A stretch of 64,000 nt of DNA from Leptospira selangorensis. Its GTDB lineage: Bacteria > Spirochaetota > Leptospiria > Leptospirales > Leptospiraceae. This document shows positions 18,390 to 26,900 of the stretch, piece by piece (the first letter of the stretch is position 1; each line of letters begins with the position of its first letter). The DNA lies in assembly GCF_004769405.1 (NCBI RefSeq), contig NZ_RQES01000010.1, positions 186,001 through 250,000 of the forward strand. Direction: 5' to 3'. Under the pieces are notes generated by a model that was not told where the DNA came from, ran no database searches, and saw nothing but the letters and a program-made list of their open reading frames with translations. Position numbers and translations under genes: made by a program.

Positions 18390-20648
18390 TTACCAATTGA
18401 TTGGAACCTCATAGGTTCCGGTTGTTCCTACAGATGTCGCCGCTTGTAGAGTAACTCCAGCATTTCCATGGAGAGTAAAAATGGTCCAGCCTACGATCGC
18501 CCTAAATCTAAGGGGAGAAATTGGATAAGCCACCGCATTTCTCATTCCGGAAATAATCCAAGCACTAGGTTTCGGCGGAGTACAATTCGGATCGATTGCA
18601 TAAACTTGGAATTCCATTTCAATGGTTCCGTATAATGGAATTCCTCCAAACCATCCGTTAACCACAATTCTCGTAGGGGATCCTACCGCTCCGATATTCG
18701 GAGGAGCCGCAACTGCCCCCGGATATCCAATTAGAACCGTTAAGAACGTGGAATTTCCGTCTTCGTCCAAAAGCCTAAATCGAACAGTGTCTTCCCACCA
18801 CCATTGGTTCCAGAATTTGCCATGGTAAACAAATCGATTTTTGGTCCCGGTCGAAGTTACGATCCCATTGCCGGAGCTTGGTTGCGAATCTAATAGTATG
18901 GCTACAGAGTCTCTGTTTCCATGAGGATCATCCCATTCTATCGTAATCGGAATATCCACACTTGTGGAAACTGTGCAAGTATTCAGGTAACTAGGTATTC
19001 CGGCTACCGCATATCCGATAGGTGGAAGTTTATAACTAGGAGGAACAGGCCAATTCGGGACCGAAAAATCCGGAACAGAATTCGGCTGCCCGTTCGGAGT
19101 TATCCCGTAATATTGATTCGGCTTTGCGATAAAGAAAAGATTATGTAAAAGTAAATAATCTAATCCGTGACTTTCTAACGGGAATAATGACGTTCTATTA
19201 TGAATTTCTTTTTTTCGAATGAATCGATTGTCCGAAGCCCAACCACTATCCGATCCGAACTCTGTTCCTGTTCCACTCCATGGGGCTGAGTTTAAGAAGG
19301 ATAAAGTTTTGCTTTCTAAAAATGCAGAAATATTCCCTCCAAAATGGAGGACGGAATGTAAAAGAGGATACAGATAGAAATCATGTTGGGCTGCTTGTGC
19401 AACCAGAAGGTCTTGTGTTGGTTCTCCCCAACTGTTCCCAATGGAAGCCAAGGCCATAACCATATGCGCGTTATCTGGTGTAGTAAAAACGGCAGATTGT
19501 GACAGTCCTCCCCATGTTAATAAATACTGTGGGTTAATATTCCAACTTTTACCTGATATCCAAGATCCTGCAAAATTAAAACCTGCCGAAAAAAATCGAG
19601 CATCAGCACCTCTAGTCACTTGTCCCATATGATCCGGATCGACAGGATGAAACGGATCGAACCAGCCCACACATAGAGGACAAGATCCGAACCAATTTAC
19701 TTTAGGTGAGACTGGATTGGTAATTAACCAAGAAACATTCATTTCACCTACTGGAATTCCTAAAATTTCATATGCTTGGTCTTGGCCTGCATATACATAA
19801 TCTACTAGTCTGCGTGCATAGATTTGGGCTTGGTGTCGAAAATTCATTCCTTGGTAAGAATATGTAAACGGCACCAAATGTTTTACGATCGCTAGGCCTA
19901 ATAATAAATGAATCACCTGATCTTGGCTCATTTCTCGATTATAGGGAGGTGTAGGCAAAGCCTGTCCTCCAATCCATGTTTGGTAATCTCCTTCAGCTCC
20001 GTATAAGCCTAGATCTTGCATCACATGGAAAGGAACATCGTCCCTTACAAAAAAACCAGGAGTGTCTGGCCATTGATACCCTTCTGTTCCGAGATATTTC
20101 GCTACATTTACCGGATGTACCTCCCAGATACTTTGTTCCCCGAAACGATCCAAACGTTCTAATGCAATGAATGCGCAGAAAAGTTCTCGTATCGTATTTT
20201 GGATATCATTCCCATCTCCATATCCTGGATAGCTATTCGGACGGGAAAGCATATGTAATTCAGAACCGAGTAACCCTAAATACCAGCCTAGCTTAACTGT
20301 AGAATCTCCCCACTTTCCAAAACGTCCTTCGGGTAAGTTTTTAACCTCTTCCATTGGAAGACATCCACCCTTATCGGTGGAAAGTTTTATAAAATTATTT
20401 CGGAGTTTATTTCTTAGGTTCCAATATTTTTTCACATTTTTATTCGCATCCGTTCCACTGTATTCGGATCCGGGTGCTGAAGAATAAGGAAAACTAGAAG
20501 AAGAGGAAAAATTTCCTCCGAATAAATTCAAAAAACTTGAAATTAAAGAAGAACCGTTACTATCCGTTCCTGCTTGTAGAGAATTCCCGAATAGAACAGA
20601 AGAACAAAATACAAAGATGAAAAAAATTTTCCGCATAACGTTATACAC
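18390..20648 (-). CDS. Large secreted protein of unknown function
   Basis: 752 residues. A signal peptide (ending about SLQAG at 27) is followed by a Ser-rich linker (30-70), a large helical, Trp/Tyr/His-rich region (about 75-530) and a beta-rich C-terminal region (about 560-752) that looks like an Ig- or jelly-roll-type domain (TCTVSTSVDIPITIEWDDPH and following). A CPLCVGWFDPFHPVDPDHMG segment contains a CxxC and several His/Asp residues that could bind metal. The layout suggests an exported hydrolase or adhesin, but no catalytic family is recognised. It heads a leftward unit with one or two lipoproteins downstream. MRKIFF (15 nt inside) is an alternative start. Confidence 0.75.
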   Translation of the reverse strand: MYNVMRKIFFIFVFCSSVLFGNSLQAGTDSNGSSLISSFLNLFGGNFSSSSSFPYSSAPGSEYSGTDANKNVKKYWNLRNKLRNNFIKLSTDKGGCLPMEEVKNLPEGRFGKWGDSTVKLGWYLGLLGSELHMLSRPNSYPGYGDGNDIQNTIRELFCAFIALERLDRFGEQSIWEVHPVNVAKYLGTEGYQWPDTPGFFVRDDVPFHVMQDLGLYGAEGDYQTWIGGQALPTPPYNREMSQDQVIHLLLGLAIVKHLVPFTYSYQGMNFRHQAQIYARRLVDYVYAGQDQAYEILGIPVGEMNVSWLITNPVSPKVNWFGSCPLCVGWFDPFHPVDPDHMGQVTRGADARFFSAGFNFAGSWISGKSWNINPQYLLTWGGLSQSAVFTTPDNAHMVMALASIGNSWGEPTQDLLVAQAAQHDFYLYPLLHSVLHFGGNISAFLESKTLSFLNSAPWSGTGTEFGSDSGWASDNRFIRKKEIHNRTSLFPLESHGLDYLLLHNLFFIAKPNQYYGITPNGQPNSVPDFSVPNWPVPPSYKLPPIGYAVAGIPSYLNTCTVSTSVDIPITIEWDDPHGNRDSVAILLDSQPSSGNGIVTSTGTKNRFVYHGKFWNQWWWEDTVRFRLLDEDGNSTFLTVLIGYPGAVAAPPNIGAVGSPTRIVVNGWFGGIPLYGTIEMEFQVYAIDPNCTPPKPSAWIISGMRNAVAYPISPLRFRAIVGWTIFTLHGNAGVTLQAATSVGTTGTYEVPINW

Positions 20649-21245
20649 CTATCCATTTTATTTCTTACGAAAAAGCTAACAGGCAAAGGCGACCGTCAAT
20701 GAAAAATATACATTCTGTTTTTATTATACTAGAAAATTGATTCCGAATTGATATTCATCAGGTTTTTCAAAAATAATTTCCTGAATTTAGATTCAGAGTT
20801 TTTTGGGGACGCCCTATACATTAGCCGAATGGAAAAATTACAAAGAAAAAAAATGAAGACTAATTGTATTATCCTAATTTAGGATATGGTTTCTTATTAG
20901 GACTACCGATAGGGATGCGTAGGGCGTAAGTCCTGCAAGGATGAGCGCGAGCGAACCCGGAGCAGCCCGGCCAGCGAAGCTGGATCGGCCAATCCAACCG
21001 ACTCTCGTCTAAAATACTTTAGAATCGTTCGAACGACGCCGTATGACGTTCGCTCCGGAAAACTACTAATTTAGTCTCCTTTGCTTTCGATTTCGAACAC
21101 TTAGTCCGATTCCAAAACCTTTCTTTCTAAATTTCCGAACCGCGGTCCGCGAATTTGTTTTCGAAAATTCAGGAATGGATCGCAATGGACCTCTGAGCAG
21201 ATTCTTCGTTCGATTTTCGAAATGTTAGGATACTGCGGAGGCAAC
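20649..21245. other. Intergenic region with palindromes and a GC-rich block
   Basis: About 600 nt between divergent genes. It holds a 17-nt palindrome TATCCTAA-T-TTAGGATA (20870-20886), a GC-rich block (about 20911-20999) with the hairpin CCAGC-GAA-GCTGG, and the palindrome TCGTTCGAACGA (21025-21036). No gene is supported; short frames here lack codon character. It probably carries the promoters of both flanking genes. Confidence 0.6.
20870..20886. promoter_or_regulatory. 17-nt perfect palindrome, operator-like
   Basis: TATCCTAA-T-TTAGGATA, 8-bp arms around one central base, in the divergent gap between the secreted protein and the RND pump. No T tract follows, so an operator is more likely than a terminator. 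The binding protein is unknown. Confidence 0.45.
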
Positions 21246-24200
21246 TTGAATATCGCGCTCCTCTCTATTAAACGTCCCATATTTATCACTAGTCTTGTGA
21301 TCCTGATGTTGATCACCGGTATCTTCTCCCTTAGTAAGATGGGAGTGGATCTTTTTCCGGATGTTAATATCCCGGTAGTGACCGTAACTACGATCTATCC
21401 GGGAGCAGGTCCGGAAGAGATCGAGGAATTGATCTCTAAACCTTTGGAAGAGGAACTTTCTTCTATTGCAGGTTTGAAAAAGATCACTTCCCGTAACCAG
21501 GAAGGTGTTTCCGTTGTTTTAGGTGAATTCACTCTTTCTACTGATATCAAATATGCAGAACAACAGTTTCGAGATAAGACTGCATCGGTCCGTCCTAAAC
21601 TTCCGGACGGGATCAAAGAACCTAAAGTTGTTCGTTTCGACCCGGCAGATCAACCGATCATTCGTTTGGCGGTGTTTGCGGATCTGAATCAGGCAAAAAT
21701 GTATGATCTAGCCAAGGAAACCGTTAAGGCTAAATTGGAACAGATCGCAGGTGTCGGTTCCGTTAAATTAGTAGGTGGAACCAGAAGAGAGATCCAAATC
21801 GAATTAGATAGAAATAAATTAGTTTCTTATCAAATGCCTATGGTGGTCATAGCCAACAGATTAAAGACCGCAGGTTTGAACGTTCCAGTTGGTAAATTCG
21901 ATTCTGGTGCAAAAGAAACTTCCTATAGAACATTAGGAAGATATGAAACTCTTTCCCAAATCGAAAATACGATCGTTTCCTTCGGAGGAGATGTAGGTAA
22001 TTCAGTACTCATCAAAGAATTAGGGATTGTAAGAGATGGAACAGAAGACGAAGAAACTTTAGGTTATCTTTGGGCTTCTAAAAGTGACGAAGTGGAAGAA
22101 GAGGATGTAGGTCTTTTAACTCATCCTATCACTTGGTTTATGCAACTTCCGAAACGAGTCAAAAGAGTTTTCGGCGGAAAGAAAACTGAAGTAATAGAAA
22201 AAGAACTAAAGCCAGCGTTATTTATCGACGTATATAAACAATCCGGAGCGAATACAGTATCCGTTGCGGACGAGGTCTTAAAAAGGATCGATAAGTTAAA
22301 TGCGGATATCCAACCTCTGGAAGGAAAACCAAAGATCAGATTGATCCGTGACGGTTCCAGATGGATCCGTTACAACGTTGAAGACGTTACGGAAGCCATC
22401 GTTTTAGGGATCTTACTCGCAGTTATCACAGTTTATTTCTTCTTAGGAAACTTAAGATCTACGATCATCACCGGTCTTGCATTGCCTAACTCCTTATTAG
22501 GTGCATTCATCATCATGTGGATCATGGGATTCACGATTAACGTTATGACCTTATTGGCCTTATCCCTTGCGGTGGGTCTACTCGTCGACGATGCGATCGT
22601 GGTCCGGGAAAACATCTTTCGAAAATTGGAAGAAGGTGCGACCGTTATGGAAGCCGCAGAAAAAGGAACCATGGAAGTGGCTCTTGCGGTAATAGGAACT
22701 TCCTTAACTGTGATCGCGGTATTCTTCCCTGTTGGTTTCTTGTCGGGGATCGTTGGTCAGTTCTTCAAACAGTTCGGATTGACCGTGGTTTTTGCCATGA
22801 TCATTTCACTCTTCGACGGTCTTTTTGTGGCTCCTATGTTGTCCGCTTACTTTGCGGGTAAATTGACTCACGATAAAAAGAACGCAGCAGTGGAAGCATT
22901 CGATCGTTTCCAAACTTGGTTGGAAAAAATTTATACGATCACAATGCGTTATGCATTGGCTCATCCAGGTAAGATCATACTTCTTACTTTCTTAATTTTT
23001 ATTCTTTCCTTCGTGAGTTGCGCTTTTGTGAAAAAGACATTCTTACCAGCGAACGACCAGGGTGAGTTTATGGTAACCTTGGACCTTCCTCCAGGTACTA
23101 GCTTACAAGGAACGAAAGATGTTTCTGATAAGGTTTTAGCTGAACTCCAGAAATTCCCTGAGATGGATAAGATCGCGATTACAATCGGTAAGCCTGATGG
23201 TGGAGAACCAAACACTGCTATATTAGCAATCGCGCTTGTTTCTTCCAAAAAAAGATCTAGAGATACTACCTCGATCAAAGAAGATATCCGCAAAATGTTA
23301 AAGGCTTATGATTACGCAAGGCCTGCGGTTTCGGATTATTCTGCTGTGGGAGGCGGTGTCCAGTATCCATTCCAGTTAGTTCTCAAGGGAAACAACTTGG
23401 AAGAAGTGGAAGCATATTCTAAAAAAGTAATAGAAAGACTGAAAGGTATCAAAGACCTCGCAGACATCGATTCCGACTTTAGGGGAGGAAAACCCGAATA
23501 CCAAATCGTTTTAGATAATTCTAAAATGCAATTAGTAGGTGTTCTTCCCGGTGTTGCAGGTTCCGAGTTAAGATACCAAATCGCCGGAGATCAGGTCAGT
23601 AAGTTTTACGATAAAGGGATCGAATATGAAGTTCGTATGAGACTCGGGCATGATCAAAGGAACTTAAGAGCGGCTTATAGCCAAACCAAGGTTCCGAATA
23701 TCGCAAACAGATTGATCCCTCTGGCAGCGATCAGTACCGGTAAAGAAAACCTAGGTCCTTCTCGAATCAACCGTATCGATAGAGCAAGAGCCGTTGTGGT
23801 GAACGCGAACCTGGCACCAGGTGGCGCGATCGGAACTGCAATGGAAGAAGCGACTAAGATACTAACCAAGGAAATCCCTCCTCCACCGGGAGTTCGTTTT
23901 AATTTCCAAGGTCAGTCGGAAGACTTAAAAGAACTATTCTTGAATATTATCGTGGCATTCGGTCTCGCATTAATATTCATCTATTTGGTTCTTGCTTCTC
24001 TTTATGAATCGTTTATCACTCCGATCACGATCTTATTCGCGATCCCTCCTGCAATTTCCGGAGCATTCTTCGCTCTGTTCTTAACAGGAGAGATGTTGAA
24101 TATATTCTCTATGATCGGACTCATCCTACTCATGGGACTTGTTGCCAAAAACTCGATCTTACTCGTGGATTATGCAATGCAGGCAGTGAGAGAAAGAGGC

Positions 24201-24602
24201 ATAACAAGAGATGAGGCGATCTTTGAAGCAGGTCTCGTAAGATTACGTCCGATCTTGATGACATCCATCGCGATGATCATGGGAACTGTTCCGATCGCAT
24301 TGGGTCTCGGAGAAGCTGCAAAATCCAGAACCGCAATGGGTATCGCTATCATCGGAGGTTTGATCCTCTCCACGTTAGTTACTCTGATTGTAGTTCCTTC
24401 CATTTTCGGCGGTATCGATAAATTCAGAGAATGGATAGAAGGCAAGTTCCGTCCGGATATGACTGCTACGATTCATAGCGAAGCCGGTCATTCAGGAAGC
24501 GCTGCCGTCTCGACGAATCATAACCAATCTTCCTTAAGCGAATGGGCCCAAGATGTGGAATCCAAACCTAAGAAAGGAACCGGTTCGAAGAAGAAAAAGT
24601 AA
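21246..24602 (+). CDS. RND-family efflux transporter, inner-membrane subunit
   Basis: Proton-driven resistance-nodulation-division pump of about 1118 residues. TTG 21246 is the preferred start: GGAGG lies 4 nt upstream and translation then begins NIALLSIKRPIFITSLVILM, the usual RND N-terminus; an ATG at 21222 is the alternative. It has twelve TM helices in the two-repeat RND layout, two large periplasmic loops, and the conserved GLLVDDAIVVREN of TM4 with its acidic pair. The C-terminal tail is polar and ends in lysines. An insertion of about 60 residues around VEEEDVGLLTHP is unusual. No membrane-fusion protein or outer-membrane channel is adjacent. Substrate unknown. A terminator follows. 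Confidence 0.93.
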   Translation: MNIALLSIKRPIFITSLVILMLITGIFSLSKMGVDLFPDVNIPVVTVTTIYPGAGPEEIEELISKPLEEELSSIAGLKKITSRNQEGVSVVLGEFTLSTDIKYAEQQFRDKTASVRPKLPDGIKEPKVVRFDPADQPIIRLAVFADLNQAKMYDLAKETVKAKLEQIAGVGSVKLVGGTRREIQIELDRNKLVSYQMPMVVIANRLKTAGLNVPVGKFDSGAKETSYRTLGRYETLSQIENTIVSFGGDVGNSVLIKELGIVRDGTEDEETLGYLWASKSDEVEEEDVGLLTHPITWFMQLPKRVKRVFGGKKTEVIEKELKPALFIDVYKQSGANTVSVADEVLKRIDKLNADIQPLEGKPKIRLIRDGSRWIRYNVEDVTEAIVLGILLAVITVYFFLGNLRSTIITGLALPNSLLGAFIIMWIMGFTINVMTLLALSLAVGLLVDDAIVVRENIFRKLEEGATVMEAAEKGTMEVALAVIGTSLTVIAVFFPVGFLSGIVGQFFKQFGLTVVFAMIISLFDGLFVAPMLSAYFAGKLTHDKKNAAVEAFDRFQTWLEKIYTITMRYALAHPGKIILLTFLIFILSFVSCAFVKKTFLPANDQGEFMVTLDLPPGTSLQGTKDVSDKVLAELQKFPEMDKIAITIGKPDGGEPNTAILAIALVSSKKRSRDTTSIKEDIRKMLKAYDYARPAVSDYSAVGGGVQYPFQLVLKGNNLEEVEAYSKKVIERLKGIKDLADIDSDFRGGKPEYQIVLDNSKMQLVGVLPGVAGSELRYQIAGDQVSKFYDKGIEYEVRMRLGHDQRNLRAAYSQTKVPNIANRLIPLAAISTGKENLGPSRINRIDRARAVVVNANLAPGGAIGTAMEEATKILTKEIPPPPGVRFNFQGQSEDLKELFLNIIVAFGLALIFIYLVLASLYESFITPITILFAIPPAISGAFFALFLTGEMLNIFSMIGLILLMGLVAKNSILLVDYAMQAVRERGITRDEAIFEAGLVRLRPILMTSIAMIMGTVPIALGLGEAAKSRTAMGIAIIGGLILSTLVTLIVVPSIFGGIDKFREWIEGKFRPDMTATIHSEAGHSGSAAVSTNHNQSSLSEWAQDVESKPKKGTGSKKKK

Positions 24603-24610
24603 CCGTTAAA

Positions 24611-24634
24611 AGAGGGCCTAACGGCCCTTTTTTA
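24611..24634 (+). terminator. Rho-independent terminator of the RND gene
   Basis: Stem AGGGCC/GGCCCT (24614-24619 and 24624-24629) with loop TAAC, extended by A-U pairs and followed by a T tract to 24634. It lies 9 nt after the RND stop codon. Confidence 0.9.
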
Positions 24635-24703
24635 TTTTGAAAATTCAAATTTACATAATATTCAAAAATTCTATTTTTTAATATTATAATAAGTAATAAT
24701 TTA

Positions 24704-24733
24704 TTGACTTTTCCTCGGTTTTGCCAATTTTAT
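24704..24733 (+). promoter_or_regulatory. Possible sigma-70 promoter for the 24786 lipoprotein
   Basis: TTGACT (24704-24709) is followed at 17-19 nt by an AT-rich hexamer near 24727-24733. The -35 is good; the -10 is poor. It lies about 55 nt before the ATG in a strongly AT-rich stretch. Confidence 0.3.
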
Positions 24734-24785
24734 TGCTTTGTTTTTTCACGAATCAAAGGAAAAAACAAAGGAAAATTAGTAACAA

Positions 24786-25202
24786 ATGAAACGTTTAGGG
24801 ATATTAGCAGGGTTCTTTGTAATCTTAATGTTCGCCGGTTGTAAGGAAAAAACCGAAGATTTAAAAGATTCTCGGATCAATTTAAATGGAAAATGGGTAT
24901 TAGTATATAGTTGTGTTGACGGTGGACCGAATACCACAGCTTGGTTGGAAATTGATTCTACAACAATCCGATCTTGCGCGAAACAACCTGGGACCGAAAC
25001 TTACACAACTTTGAAAGGAACGATAAGACCTGCCGATACATATGGAAATTACAAAATCGATTGGAGCAACGGTTATAATCAAAATGCTAGCTATCCAGTA
25101 GGCGTTTTAAAACTATTATCCTTGATAGACCCGTCGACCCAAAGCACTCAGTGTTACACTACGAATCCTGGCGTTTCGCCGAATCCTCAGTGCCAATTTT
25201 AA
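24786..25202 (+). CDS. Lipoprotein, lipocalin-like size, unknown function
   Basis: 138 residues with lipobox MFAGC (Cys19). The mature part has alternating hydrophobic residues typical of beta strands (NGKWVLVYSCVDG; TAWLEIDSTTIRSCAK; TYTTLKGTIRPADT) and four further cysteines. A start such as LNGKWVLVYSC resembles small lipocalin or META-like barrels, but identity is not established. AGGAAAATTAG upstream is A-rich with a GGA core. It stands alone between the RND pump and a palindrome. Confidence 0.75.
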   Translation: MKRLGILAGFFVILMFAGCKEKTEDLKDSRINLNGKWVLVYSCVDGGPNTTAWLEIDSTTIRSCAKQPGTETYTTLKGTIRPADTYGNYKIDWSNGYNQNASYPVGVLKLLSLIDPSTQSTQCYTTNPGVSPNPQCQF

Positions 25203-25220
25203 ACAATTTTCTCACCTTTT

Positions 25221-25244
25221 GCGATGTTGGAATTCCAACATCGC
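25221..25244. repeat. 24-nt perfect palindrome
   Basis: GCGATGTTGGAA joined to TTCCAACATCGC, perfect 12-bp arms, 18 nt after the lipoprotein stop. It can form a strong stem with an AATT loop but has no T run on either strand. Transcription stop, RNA-stabilising hairpin or member of a dispersed palindrome family are all possible. Confidence 0.6.
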
Positions 25245-25381
25245 CCTGTTGATTAAATTCTACTCGCAATAACTCCTCCTTACTGATCCCAAAACTCCAT
25301 TTTTTATTTCCAAGCATCCAAAACTTAGTTCCCAATAAACCATAAATCCTAAATAAAGACTTCACCTTCACGGAGGAGTTT

Positions 25382-26407
25382 ATGATCCAAAAAACTTCCT
25401 TACATTCCTATATTGGAATTACTCTAGTAACAAACCTTCTATTCGGTTGTGCTCAATTACAAAATGTTGATTTAAAAAAAGTAAAAGAAAAGATCGAGGA
25501 CCTGGACAAACCTTCCTTCATCTTGGAGAAAGTTTCTATCGCGGAGATCAATCTATCCGAGATCAAACTTAGAGTGGATTCGAAAGTAAAAAATCCATAT
25601 CCAATCGCTTTGCCTGCGACCAATTTGGAAATGAATATCCTGATCGAAGGACAACAATTCACAAAGGCAAAAACCAAAATCCCTACCGTAGGTGGGAATT
25701 CCAATAAACCGGTTCCAGTGGATCTAACATTCGCATATAATGATCTGGCAGAACTTTACAAAAAAGTTCCCGGAAAGATCGACTTAGTAGTCAAAGTGCA
25801 AGGAGTCGTTTCACTTCCAATCCCGGAAAAATACAGAGCCATAGCAGGTGCTGCATCGCTCGACTTTCCATTCGAGGAAGAAAGAAAGATCCCGGCAGTT
25901 CTTCCGGACATAGAGATCCGAAATTTTAAAATTATCAAACCGGACCCTTCCAGCATCTTGAGTTCCGCCGGCACGGAAGATCTGGCGAAAAAGGCCACAA
26001 CATTCTTAGACACGTTACTCGGCCCTCAGAAAAAATCACCAGGCTCAGCAGTCACCGCAGGATTATCGGCACTCGACTTAAAGGTAGATACGGAATTTCA
26101 GATCGTATTGAAAAACAGAGCCACATCTAGATTACAATTTTCTGAATTTGAATTTGAACTCACGCTTGAAAAAGAAAAATTCCTAACAGGCCAACCTGTC
26201 CGGATCGAAAACCAAGGACAAGAATCCATCCTAAGTGTTCGCACATCCTTCCCACTCGGAACGGTCACACAAGGTATCGCAAACGCAGTCTCCAAAAGAT
26301 CCGCGGCATTCCGACTAAGCGGAAAAGCAACGACGGAAGCCCCGGAGATCGGAACAGGTCAGGTTCCATTCAAATTCGATAAATCCGGCTCTTTTAGCTG
26401 GAATTAA
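25382..26407 (+). CDS. LEA type 2 / WHy-domain lipoprotein
   Basis: 341 residues with lipobox LLFGC (Cys23). The region about 45-160 has the LEA14/WHy pattern of immunoglobulin-like beta strands: FILEKVSIAEINLSEIKLR, VKNPYPIALPATNLEMNI, and VPVDLTFAYNDLAELYKKV. A second, weaker copy is likely at about 190-335 (IEIRNFKIIKPDP; LSALDLKVDTEFQIVLKNR). Such proteins occur in many bacteria as periplasmic or outer-membrane lipoproteins linked to desiccation or envelope stress; the role here is inferred. GGAGG lies 7 nt before the ATG. It has no partner gene. Confidence 0.85.
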   Translation: MIQKTSLHSYIGITLVTNLLFGCAQLQNVDLKKVKEKIEDLDKPSFILEKVSIAEINLSEIKLRVDSKVKNPYPIALPATNLEMNILIEGQQFTKAKTKIPTVGGNSNKPVPVDLTFAYNDLAELYKKVPGKIDLVVKVQGVVSLPIPEKYRAIAGAASLDFPFEEERKIPAVLPDIEIRNFKIIKPDPSSILSSAGTEDLAKKATTFLDTLLGPQKKSPGSAVTAGLSALDLKVDTEFQIVLKNRATSRLQFSEFEFELTLEKEKFLTGQPVRIENQGQESILSVRTSFPLGTVTQGIANAVSKRSAAFRLSGKATTEAPEIGTGQVPFKFDKSGSFSWN

Positions 26408-26420
26408 GTATCAGGGCGCA

Positions 26421-26440
26421 TGCTCGCCATTCGGCGAGCA
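26421..26440. repeat. Strong hairpin after the LEA lipoprotein
   Basis: TGCTCGCC-ATTC-GGCGAGCA, perfect 8-bp arms in a GC-rich stretch (26411-26455) placed between two convergent genes. No T tract follows on either strand. It may act as a bidirectional stop or belong to a dispersed GC-rich element. Confidence 0.55.
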
Positions 26441-26474
26441 CCCGGCTCTACGCTCCAATATATATTATAATTAT

Positions 26475-26888
26475 CTAATTAATAATTCTAAGATACGAAT
26501 TTTTTCCGGAAGAAAATCTCATCCAATCCGTTCTGATATTATTTTCTTCCATATAAATTCGAATTTTTTTGTTAACACAAAATCGCTCGCGTAAATCATC
26601 TTCGCAGGATAAGTTTCCAAATTTCAAATATTTCCCGGTTTCAACCTCGGCTTCTTCTAAATTCCTTGAAAAGACAGGAATATCTTCCTCAAGAAAGCCG
26701 ATAAACCCTTTGTAAACTTTACCTAAACTTTCATATTTCTCAGCAAAACTTCTCTTTTGAATATAATTATCCATCAGATACCGATCTAGACGATCTCGGA
26801 TAAGAATCGATTCATAAACTAATTCCCCTTCTTCACATTCAAAACCGTAACCTAGAATTTTCTTTTTAAACACTAAAACAATCTGCAT
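26475..26888 (-). CDS. Hypothetical protein downstream of the sugar transferase fusion
   Basis: 137 residues, no signal peptide or TM segment, charged and mixed alpha/beta (GYGFECEEGELVYESILIRD; YESLGKVYKGFIGFLEEDIP). Four cysteines, no known motif. It starts 12 nt after the stop of the sugar transferase-ferritin fusion, with GAGGAAC about 8 nt before its ATG, so it is probably translated from the same mRNA and may work with that protein. Not recognised as any family. Confidence 0.65.
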   Translation of the reverse strand: MQIVLVFKKKILGYGFECEEGELVYESILIRDRLDRYLMDNYIQKRSFAEKYESLGKVYKGFIGFLEEDIPVFSRNLEEAEVETGKYLKFGNLSCEDDLRERFCVNKKIRIYMEENNIRTDWMRFSSGKNSYLRIIN

Positions 26889-26900
26889 AAAAGAAGTTCC

